The notes under the pieces are model-generated. The model made no database searches. It was not told the DNA's origin and saw only the letters and a list, made by a program, of their open reading frames with translations. The position numbers and the translations under genes are program-made. From Ruminococcus sp. (GTDB lineage Bacteria > Bacillota > Clostridia > Oscillospirales > Acutalibacteraceae), in contig JAFUIK010000031.1 in the NCBI GenBank assembly GCA_017473955.1, positions 1 to 64,000 on the forward strand: a DNA stretch of 64,000 nt, read 5' to 3'. Shown piece after piece: positions 56,135 to 64,000 of this stretch. Numbering within the stretch: the stretch's first letter is position 1; each line of letters begins with the position of its first letter.

Positions 56135-56875
56135 CTAAACTTTGATAGTCAATGGAATATTTTCTCCAAGTAAACGCTGTACAAGACTGTCAAACACTAC
56201 CGAAGAGCTAGCCCAGTTGGTTGCCAAAAGTCCTCTCTGTGAAAGAGCCGCAATGCGAACATCTTCAGGAATAAGTGCGATAAGCTGTACACCTACTGTG
56301 TCGATAACCTCGTCGAGATCGCTGTAAAGCTTCGTTGATAAAAATCGTTCCTTGTCAAAGCGGTTGACAACAAGCCTTGTGTCAGTAATACCTAATTCAA
56401 GGAGCTTATTTTTAATATTAATACCGCCTCTAATACTCGTAGGCTCGGTGTTTACAACAATCAGTGCTCTGTCGGCAGAAATCGCGGCAGCTTCAAATCC
56501 GGTGCCGACTCCCGCAGGAGCGTCGATGATAACGTAGTTATAATCGTTCTTGTGTTCATCAACAAATTGCTTCATAACCTGAGGGCTGATTTCGTCCTCA
56601 GCAGAAATCGGAGCGGATAAAGTGTAAAGCCCTTTCGCTCCGTTACATTCATATAAGGCATCAGAATAATTACAAGTGCCCGAAATTACATCAGACACAT
56701 CATACACCAGTCGGTCTGTGATGCCAAGCATCATATCGGTGCCTCTCATACCACTGTCGCAGTCGATGACAAGAACTTTATTCTGTTTTCTAACAAGTGC
56801 CAGAGCAAGAGAGGTGGAAACTGTGGTTTTACCTGTACCGCCCTTGCCTGAGGCGACAACAATAACTTGACTCAT
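56135..56875 (-). CDS. minD: MinD-like septum-site ATPase, without minC/minE beside it
   Basis: The product is 246 aa with deviant Walker A GKGGTGKTTVS, switch CDSGMRGTDMMLG, and Walker B DYNYVIIDAPAGVGTG split as YNYVIIDAPAGVG. It lies between the class B PBP gene and mgsA, the minD place. minC, minE and rodA, often neighbours, are missing here. The C-terminus ends GENIPLTIKV without the usual basic amphipathic membrane-targeting helix. It may be a soluble MinD-family protein with another partner, or MinC/MinE may be encoded elsewhere. Confidence 0.88.
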   Translation of the reverse strand: MSQVIVVASGKGGTGKTTVSTSLALALVRKQNKVLVIDCDSGMRGTDMMLGITDRLVYDVSDVISGTCNYSDALYECNGAKGLYTLSAPISAEDEISPQVMKQFVDEHKNDYNYVIIDAPAGVGTGFEAAAISADRALIVVNTEPTSIRGGINIKNKLLELGITDTRLVVNRFDKERFLSTKLYSDLDEVIDTVGVQLIALIPEDVRIAALSQRGLLATNWASSSVVFDSLVQRLLGENIPLTIKV

Positions 56876-57020
56876 AAATAATACCTCATTGTTATTTTAA
56901 CATAAATTACAAAAAAGAGCAACTTTTTTAGTTGCTCTTTGCGTAGAATAATACGTTTGAAAATTGGGCATATTGGATAAAAAAGCTGTTAATTGCTTAA
57001 CAAAATGGCTGATTTGAAGG

Positions 57021-57173
57021 TTACGGACCTCAACGCTTAAATATCACGTTTCGTTGTCCTACGCTACTCCTCAAAAGTCCACAGTCTCGCATTGTTTTTT
57101 TACGTTGACATTCGTCAACTACAAAAATACAGACTCGCCCTCGACTTTTGAGGGCTACGGACCTCAACGCTTA
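57021..57173 (-). repeat. REP-like repeat pair, copies 7 and 8
   Basis: Minus strand TAAGCGTTGAGGTCCGTAG at 57173 (its TAA is the stop of the PBP gene) and again at 57039, 134 nt apart. Between them GACTTTTGAGG is exactly complementary to CCTCAAAAGTC of the first copy. No gene lies in this 295-nt gap, where other firmicutes carry minC. Confidence 0.8.
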
Positions 57174-59231
57174 ACCCCAACCTTTTGCCTGAACCTGATT
57201 AACGGTTTTGTCATAGAAGTACGCGTCCATCATATCCATCGCGGTGTACATCGCGTACTTACCCTTTGCTCCGTGCTCGAGAACCACCGCTACAGCTACT
57301 TCAGGTTTGTCATAAGGTGCGTAACATACAAAAATAACGTGGTCACTGCCTGCGTTTTCTGCTGTACCTGTTTTTGCCGCTACAGCTTTAGGATATGCCG
57401 ATACTATGGTAGCGGTACCCGATGTTACAACACTACGCATCGAGTTTTTGACGGTTTTCATATTTTCTTTTGAAATACCTGCATCAGCTAGCACAACAGG
57501 CTCTTTCGGGTCATTGTAGAGCACAACTTCATCACGCTCATAGTTAACGATTTTTCTAACCATATGTGTCTGGTATCTTACACCATTGTTAGCAACAGCC
57601 GACATATAGGTAGCAAGCTGCATAGGTGTGAAGGTGTTATCACTTTGTCCGATTGCCGCCTGAACTGTGTTTCCTACATACCAGGTGGTGGAATCTCTGC
57701 CTGCTAATACGCCGACAGATTCATCAATTTCAAGACCTGTTTTTACACCAAGACCGAACTTTTCCGCGTATAAATAAAGCGTTGTAGCACCTAGTCGTCT
57801 GCCTGTTTCTGCAAAATAGTAGTTACACGAAACCGTCATAGCCGAGTTCAAAGAAATTGAACCATGGGTACCCATACAGTCAACTACATCGTCAGGGTAG
57901 TAGTCATAGTGTTTTGTGCAGCGGATGGCAGTATTTTTTGTTATAACCTTTTCTTGTAGTGCTGCAAGTGCCACACACGGCTTGAATGCTGAACCCGGAG
58001 AGAAAGAGCCATCAAAAGTTCTTGAAAACATCGGTGAGTGCTCGTGGGTATTAAGCCATGCGTTGTATTCGGAATCGTAGTATTTACTTATATCATAGTT
58101 AGGAGCGGAGGCAGCCGCGATAACGGAGTTATCCTTTGTCGAAATCATAACCGCACCGCCACAGTAGCAGTCTTCGCCCAAACGCTCTTGTTGAGCTTTT
58201 TTATTTGCTTTTGCGGCTCTTACTTCGCTTTCGCCCTCGGCTCTTGCACGATTGATGTTTTTCTGCAAAGAGTAGTTTGCAACAGCCTGAACATTACTGT
58301 CGATTGTAAGATACACCGTGTCACCCGGTTCGGCTTTGACAGACTCGGTTTCACTAATAATGTTGCCATTTTCGTCCTTAACAATGGTTTTCTCACCTGA
58401 TTGTCCTCTAAGATAATCTTCAAGTGCGGACTCGATGCCAAATTTTCCGATAACATCGTTCATTTCATATCCGTTATCCTTGTTTTCTTCGTATTCCTCA
58501 GCAGAAAGTGAGCCGACTACACCCAGAATATGAGGAATAAGCGTGCCGTTTTTGATAACACGTTCGTTAGTAACGCGAATTTCAACACCGGGGATTGTTT
58601 GAGTCTGCTCTGACACAACAGCTACGGTATCGGAAGAAACGTTTTCAGCAAAAATATATGCCTGAGAATATGAATATCCGCTACGCTCCATATTGTAGCG
58701 AACAGAAACTACGTTTCTCTTTGTAGCTAAATCTTCGATAGTATCAGCATCGTAACGTTCAGCTAAAGCAGTAAGAATCTCATCAGGAGAGCTGAGCTGT
58801 TCATTATTTAACATACTCTCGCCCTTTATGTAAGAAAGCGAACCCTCGCTGTCGTTTTCAAAGCTTAATTCTCCGTTAACGATATCAATTGGCAGAGCAT
58901 CTATCCATTTGGCGTTGCAAGTATGGCAAAGCTGTAAGAGTCTAATGATAATGGAGTTAATCTCGCCTTCTTTAACATATATCTTGTTGATAACAATGTT
59001 GTATGCGGTTTTGTTGACAGCAAGCTCCTTGCCGTTTACATCTAGTATCTCGCCACGGGTGGCATCGGATACCTCAGTGTATGAGGTGGATTTGGCGGAA
59101 ATTTCCTTATACTGGTCGCCGTTTACTATTTGCCAGTTGAATAGCCTCATTGTAAAACCGCAAAAAATAAGGACAACTAAAATACCGCAAATGATAATTC
59201 TAAGATTTGAATTCTTATTATCCTTGCTCAT
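57171..59231 (-). CDS. mrdA: Class B penicillin-binding protein (PBP2/MrdA type)
   Basis: The product is 686 aa. N-terminal membrane helix (about 8-30), dimerisation/pedestal domain, and a transpeptidase with SxxK in SPGSAFKP, SxN in VSCNYYF and KTG in AAKTGTAENAG. With MreBCD and RodA it cross-links side-wall peptidoglycan during elongation. AGAAGGGAT upstream supports the start. It follows mreD by 38 nt in the shape operon. Confidence 0.95.
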   Translation of the reverse strand: MSKDNKNSNLRIIICGILVVLIFCGFTMRLFNWQIVNGDQYKEISAKSTSYTEVSDATRGEILDVNGKELAVNKTAYNIVINKIYVKEGEINSIIIRLLQLCHTCNAKWIDALPIDIVNGELSFENDSEGSLSYIKGESMLNNEQLSSPDEILTALAERYDADTIEDLATKRNVVSVRYNMERSGYSYSQAYIFAENVSSDTVAVVSEQTQTIPGVEIRVTNERVIKNGTLIPHILGVVGSLSAEEYEENKDNGYEMNDVIGKFGIESALEDYLRGQSGEKTIVKDENGNIISETESVKAEPGDTVYLTIDSNVQAVANYSLQKNINRARAEGESEVRAAKANKKAQQERLGEDCYCGGAVMISTKDNSVIAAASAPNYDISKYYDSEYNAWLNTHEHSPMFSRTFDGSFSPGSAFKPCVALAALQEKVITKNTAIRCTKHYDYYPDDVVDCMGTHGSISLNSAMTVSCNYYFAETGRRLGATTLYLYAEKFGLGVKTGLEIDESVGVLAGRDSTTWYVGNTVQAAIGQSDNTFTPMQLATYMSAVANNGVRYQTHMVRKIVNYERDEVVLYNDPKEPVVLADAGISKENMKTVKNSMRSVVTSGTATIVSAYPKAVAAKTGTAENAGSDHVIFVCYAPYDKPEVAVAVVLEHGAKGKYAMYTAMDMMDAYFYDKTVNQVQAKGWG

Positions 59232-59269
59232 ACAGTTATCCCTTCTTTCGTATATTTTAAGTTGTTATT

Positions 59270-59776
59270 TTAATCGTTTAGCGTTTCGTATACAAACTTG
59301 TTCATAAAATAGAAAACAGCCGTGCATAAAATCGTTTGAACAATGCGTGAAATATAGTGATTAACGTAGTAAACTCCCGCGTTATCGTAGCCTTTTATTA
59401 CAAATGCAAAAACAAAGTGAAGCGTTAAAAGGGCGGTGATTACAATAACTGCTGTGAGCATCACGTTGTAGAAATTCGCAGCGATGAAATTATTGGCACA
59501 GAAGCCTAAAATAAAACACACAATTGCAAGCGAGATTGTGAACAAACCGATAGAATTTGAAAAGCCTAAATCAGTTAGCACACCGCACGCAACACCGAAC
59601 ATCATCGCGGGAACCTCGTTTTCAAAGACCGCGATAGTTAAAGCTAATGCAATCAGAAAACAAGGGGTTGCACCGAAAATTTCGGGGAGCAACAGCGGAG
59701 TGGAGCCAAGCACGAAGAAAACTAAAATCTCGATGCTGTAGGCCAAATATCTGAAAAATCTTAATTTCTGCATCAT
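59270..59776 (-). CDS. mreD: Rod shape-determining protein MreD
   Basis: The product is 168 aa with five or six transmembrane helices; the MreD family is recognised by position between mreC and PBP2 plus the PCFLIALALTIAVFENEVPAMMFG stretch, read as LIALALTIAVFENE. Overlaps mreC by 4 bp (ATGA). Links MreB filaments to wall synthesis. Confidence 0.92.
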   Translation of the reverse strand: MMQKLRFFRYLAYSIEILVFFVLGSTPLLLPEIFGATPCFLIALALTIAVFENEVPAMMFGVACGVLTDLGFSNSIGLFTISLAIVCFILGFCANNFIAANFYNVMLTAVIVITALLTLHFVFAFVIKGYDNAGVYYVNHYISRIVQTILCTAVFYFMNKFVYETLND

Positions 59777-60621
59777 TGTTTCTCCGTATTTGAGTTTAGA
59801 AGCACTTCACCCTGACCCGTGTAGTTTGTGATGATAGCAAGGTCGGTGATAGTTGTTATATCATCATACGGTTTAACAACGGCGTAGTAGGTTGAATTAT
59901 AGGTATCGTAGCATACGTCGGTAACCTCACCTATAATCAATCCCTTAGGATAAAGACCGCTGACGCCTGTTGATGTTATGATATCTCCTGCTTTAACCTT
60001 ATGAGTAGCAGAAAGCTTGGTAAATGTTGTCAGGTTTTCGTCACAGTAAAGTGCTGAGCCTGTGACAATACCCATATCACTGCTTTTGTTGTCAATCGCT
60101 CCGACACTTGTCTGAGGAGAAAGTATGGTTACGACCTTACAAGTATTCAGGTCAATTTCACTCACCCAGCCGATAAGTCCGTTGTCTGATACGACAGGGT
60201 CGCCGACACAGATGTCGGAGGAAGAACCTTTGTCAAGTGTGAATGAGTAAAACTCGTCATTTGAATCACGTCTTAAAACTACTGACGGAACAATAGAATA
60301 CTCAGGATGCTCCTTTTTAAGGTTGTAGAACTTCCACAGCCTTGTGTTTTCAGTGAGCGTATCGTAGTAATTTACAAGCTGAGAGCGAAGCTGTGTGTTT
60401 TCGTCTTTGAGCCTCTCGTATTCACTCAAAAGCTCAGAGTATGACATATCCTCGTCGCTTGTTGCCGCCGCCGTAACTTTTGACAACGGATATGTAACGC
60501 TGTTGACGGTGGAGGAAAGAATATTTTTATCAATGCTGTTAGTAAAAACTGAGAGCACAATCAGAATAAAAACAGTGGAAAGAAAAATTCTCACGCTGTT
60601 TGATTTGAAAAAATCCTTCAT
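59773..60621 (-). CDS. mreC: Rod shape-determining protein MreC
   Basis: The product is 282 aa. A short cytoplasmic tail, one transmembrane helix (about 9-29), a coiled coil (LLSEYERLKDENTQLRSQL), and the beta-domain with VLRRDSNDEFYSFTLDKGSSSDI, KGLIIGEV. It forms extracellular dimers that activate PBP2. GGAGG precedes the ATG. Confidence 0.95.
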   Translation of the reverse strand: MKDFFKSNSVRIFLSTVFILIVLSVFTNSIDKNILSSTVNSVTYPLSKVTAAATSDEDMSYSELLSEYERLKDENTQLRSQLVNYYDTLTENTRLWKFYNLKKEHPEYSIVPSVVLRRDSNDEFYSFTLDKGSSSDICVGDPVVSDNGLIGWVSEIDLNTCKVVTILSPQTSVGAIDNKSSDMGIVTGSALYCDENLTTFTKLSATHKVKAGDIITSTGVSGLYPKGLIIGEVTDVCYDTYNSTYYAVVKPYDDITTITDLAIITNYTGQGEVLLNSNTEKQ

Positions 60622-60647
60622 TTTTACCTCCTGTCAAAAATAATTTC

Positions 60648-60671
60648 GCACCGCACATCTTTGTGCGGTGC
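60648..60671. terminator. Hairpin between mreB and mreC
   Basis: GCACCGCAC / GTGCGGTGC with a 6-nt loop. Followed on the minus strand by GAAATTATTTTTG, so an attenuator lowering mreC relative to mreB is possible. Confidence 0.65.
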
Positions 60672-60709
60672 TTAGCTCACTCTAAACGCTTAGAGTAGAT
60701 ATTGTGTAG

Positions 60710-61741
<1,032 letters not shown>

Positions 61742-61781
61742 TCAACTCATTATAAATGAAAACATTTCCCTATTCTTTCTT

Positions 61782-61810
61782 AGTATAACCGATTGTACGG
61801 TTTATTTCAA
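61782..61810 (-). promoter_or_regulatory. Sigma-A promoter of the mre operon
   Basis: Minus strand TTGAAA (61810-61805), 17-nt spacer, TATACT (61787-61782). Confidence 0.75.
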
Positions 61811-61879
61811 TAATTTTTCAGGATATAATTGTGAATTTTATAATAACATATGGCGGAATACCTCACTAAAAAAGGGAGG

Positions 61880-61920
61880 TGTCACATAAGCTTTGCAGGG
61901 CAACGAGCCTTTGACGCTCA
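61880..61920 (-). repeat. REP-like repeat, copy 9 (contains the dut stop codon)
   Basis: Minus strand TGAGCGTCAAAGGCTCGTTG then CCCTGCAAAGCTTATGTGAC. It resembles copy 1 (AGCGTC.AGGCTCG..GCC...TAATGTGAC) and, like copies 1 and 7, its first three bases are the stop codon. Confidence 0.55.
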
Positions 61921-62361
61921 ATTTTTTCCTGTTGAACCGAAACCGCCTTCTCCACGCTCGGTGCTATCAAGGTCATCAACTTCAATTGCTTCACAAATGC
62001 ACACAGGAGCGATAACCAACTGTGCGATTCTTTCATCAGGGGTGATTGTGTATGCTTTTTTCGAAATGTTTGTAAGTCCGACGCACACCTCGCCTCGGTA
62101 GTCGGAATCAACAACACCAACGCAATTTGCGAGTGTTATGCCGTGTTTTATAGCAAGCCCGGACCGTGCGTAAATATATGCCACGTAGTTTTCGTTTTCA
62201 AGAGCGATAGCAAGTCCTGTTGGGATTACCTTGATTTCGCCGGGTTCAACAGTGATTTCACTGTCAATGCATGCGTGTAGGTCCATACCAGCCGAGCCCT
62301 TTGTTGCACGGTGAATCATCTTAGCGTTTTCTCTTAACTTTTTAACTTTTAAAATCTGCAT
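61918..62361 (-). CDS. dut: Deoxyuridine 5'-triphosphate nucleotidohydrolase
   Basis: The product is 147 aa with the five dUTPase motifs: GSAGMDL, ARSGLAIKHG, VGVVDSDYRGEV, ERIAQLVI and the C-terminal ERGEGGFGSTG. It removes dUTP and gives dUMP for thymidylate synthesis. The ATG at 62361 follows AAAGGTG. Cytoplasmic trimer by family. Confidence 0.97.
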   Translation of the reverse strand: MQILKVKKLRENAKMIHRATKGSAGMDLHACIDSEITVEPGEIKVIPTGLAIALENENYVAYIYARSGLAIKHGITLANCVGVVDSDYRGEVCVGLTNISKKAYTITPDERIAQLVIAPVCICEAIEVDDLDSTERGEGGFGSTGKN

Positions 62362-62499
62362 AGTTATCACCTTTCTTGCATAATCGTTTGAAGACTTGCA
62401 AAAATTGAAATTAAAATCAATAATTAAACAGCAGAAACGACTATTAAAAAATATATAATTCTCTTTTGAAAATTTAAGAAATTTCTTTAGAATAATTCT

Positions 62500-64000
62500 T
62501 TAAAAGATTGTGAAATTTTTCACACCTCTTAAGTATAAACCATGTGTAAAACGCGTGAAACTACGGTTTTCGCTCAATTTTTTAAGGATTTTTTCCTTGT
62601 TTTCCACAGAGTTTTCCACATACATGTGAAGAATTGTGAAATTCACGTTCTTTGATTTATAAATCTCCTGCGGCAATATAAGCGGTACGCAGTTTAAAAT
62701 TTCGGTTACCACACCGTCGCATTTAAGCGGAAACTGTTCGCCCTTACGGTCTTGCAGATTTAATGCTTTTTTGCAAGTTGCACAGGAGTGGACACCGCTT
62801 TTGACAGGACAGTTGCGAGTCATCATCAGCGGAAGATATCCGTATGATGCAACACCTGTAGGAAGTTCAGACTTAAGTGCGTTAACTCTCTTGTAATCAA
62901 GCTCAATAGACAGCTCAACGTTACTACATCCGTAGCCTTTAGCCCATTTTAGTGACAGAGAGTTTGCGATATTCATAGCAAAACTCAGGCTAGAGCAGAT
63001 GTCGAGCTGTTTACAAATATAAACAGCACCGATATTATGGCAATATGCGTGGGTTATACCCATAGCTTTTGCTTTTTGTAAAGCACTTATGATTTTATCT
63101 TCACGCGAGAACATACCTCTGGGTATCTCAACAGCTATGTTGATGCCCTCGTTTTTAAGCTTTGCGACCTTTTCTTCATTTTTAACAACATCAAAAAGCG
63201 GAGCAAAAACGTAAGCAAACTTTGAAAAGCTCTTAGGTATTTCAAGGTCAGATACCAAAGCACGTTGTGCTAAACTGGCTTTGTGAGTGTCATTAATTTC
63301 AGCAGTAAGACTCTCAAAATCTATTTTATTAACCTTGTAGTTATGCCATTTTTCTCGCTTTTTACAAAGCAGGTCAAGTGCATTCCTACGCAACGCGTTT
63401 ATTTCTTTTGCAGGGATAAATGCGTTGCCTAAAATTGTGCAATTAAGCGTTTTTAGAATGAACGGTGTGTCACCTGTTTTTGATAGATAGCTGTGTAGTT
63501 TCTCTTTAGAAACGCTCATATTTTGAGCTTCTTGCACTTGAAAGTCGCTTGTAACTGTCACATTATTCTTGCCGTCAGTGACGGTTAAGATTATAGGTTT
63601 ACCTACAGTAACAGAAATATCAGCGGTAATTTCAACATGCTGAAGCTCATCCTTATAGGTTGAGCGAATATTTTTCAATAGCTTTTCGGAAGCCGAAAGA
63701 ACGTCCTCACGTTTTCTGTAGCCGAACATATAGTGACCTAAATTAGAGGTGTAGTAACCGTCAGTAAAGCCTGTTCTTGAAAAAACAGCTTGCAAATCGT
63801 GTGCAGTTTCATCATCAACAAAGCCGTTGTCACGCATTTGTACGCATGCTTGTACAGCGGAAGCTACATATTCAGGGCGTTTCATTCTGCCCTCTATTTT
63901 TGCACTGACAACACCGATTTCCTGTAGCTCACGAATATATTTTACAAGCGAGTTGTCCTTTAAGCTCAACGCGTGGGTGTTAGAGCTGTCTGATGAAAAA
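62500..64000 (-). CDS. U32-family protein (collagenase-like/UbiU-type), 5' end outside window
   Basis: About 500 codons are seen and the frame stays open to the window edge (it reads SSNTHALSLKDNSLVKYI across 63969, matching the family), so the start lies to the right. Visible parts: SLKDNSLVKYIRELQEIGVVSAKIEGRMKRPEYV, here cut to SLKDNSLVKYI and SAKIEGRMKRPEYVA, and a CPVKSGVHSCATCKK cysteine cluster near residue 400. U32 proteins with such cysteines modify RNA or other substrates with Fe-S clusters; the true role of this member (tRNA/rRNA hydroxylation or peptidase) is uncertain. Confidence 0.88.
   Translation of the reverse strand, partial: FSSDSSNTHALSLKDNSLVKYIRELQEIGVVSAKIEGRMKRPEYVASAVQACVQMRDNGFVDDETAHDLQAVFSRTGFTDGYYTSNLGHYMFGYRKREDVLSASEKLLKNIRSTYKDELQHVEITADISVTVGKPIILTVTDGKNNVTVTSDFQVQEAQNMSVSKEKLHSYLSKTGDTPFILKTLNCTILGNAFIPAKEINALRRNALDLLCKKREKWHNYKVNKIDFESLTAEINDTHKASLAQRALVSDLEIPKSFSKFAYVFAPLFDVVKNEEKVAKLKNEGINIAVEIPRGMFSREDKIISALQKAKAMGITHAYCHNIGAVYICKQLDICSSLSFAMNIANSLSLKWAKGYGCSNVELSIELDYKRVNALKSELPTGVASYGYLPLMMTRNCPVKSGVHSCATCKKALNLQDRKGEQFPLKCDGVVTEILNCVPLILPQEIYKSKNVNFTILHMYVENSVENKEKILKKLSENRSFTRFTHGLYLRGVKNFTIF

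Overview
The window is a piece of a low-GC Firmicutes chromosome, most likely a gut or rumen bacterium of the Ruminococcus/Oscillospiraceae group. The reasons are the AT-rich sequence, the classic Firmicutes replication-origin gene order, strong Shine-Dalgarno sites, sigma-A promoters, parS sites, remB-like and jag genes, and at least seven proteins carrying type I dockerin modules, which are the plug-in modules of cellulosome-like complexes. The genus is inferred from these features; no database search was possible.

Layout. (1) 1-9.6 kb: the 5' end of a 16S rRNA gene leaving the left edge, with its leader and promoter, then zinc-ribbon membrane proteins, a lipoprotein, a TtcA-like thiolase ATPase, a G5/3D cell-wall protein, rplM-rpsI, a UspA-like protein, a ROK glucokinase and an XRE repressor with a clear operator. 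(2) 9.6-10.2 kb: tRNA-Met-Glu-Leu operon, with a duplicated tRNA-Leu 3' end and terminator. (3) 10.3-19.6 kb: an accessory region with an ECF sigma/anti-sigma pair, a dockerin protein with subtilase-propeptide-like repeats, a PnuC transporter behind an attenuator-like leader, a candidate long structured RNA, an acyltransferase and a block of four dockerin genes that includes a papain-like protease. (4) 19.6-22.5 kb: guaB, a lipoprotein and a LURP-one-like protein. (5) 22.6-43.6 kb: the origin region, with serS-parB-parA-noc-rsmG-mnmG-mnmE-jag-yidC-yidD-rnpA-rpmH reading left and dnaA-dnaN-S4-recF-remB-zinc ribbon-gyrB-gyrA reading right; oriC lies between rpmH and dnaA. (6) 43.6-55.6 kb: a lipoprotein, an ATP-grasp enzyme, two more ECF/anti-sigma pairs, further dockerin proteins, and aspS-hisS. 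(7) 55.6-64 kb: mgsA, minD, a class B PBP, mreD, mreC and mreB (shape operon), dut, and a U32-family protein cut by the right edge.

How it fits together. The origin genes handle replication start, chromosome partition, tRNA modification and membrane insertion. The mre/PBP2 operon elongates the cell wall. The dockerin proteins would be secreted and docked on a cell-surface scaffold that is not in this window. The three sigma/anti-sigma pairs are paralogous. Each has a membrane sensor with a Pro/Thr-rich linker and a related extracellular domain, and each is preceded by the same promoter-like motif, so they probably sense something outside the cell and autoregulate.

Least explained items: the candidate RNA at 13603-13990, the pnuC leader, a family of short REP-like repeats sitting on or next to stop codons (some in pairs about 135-152 bp apart), the shared ECF promoter motif, and a minD without minC or minE whose usual neighbour slot is filled by a repeat pair.
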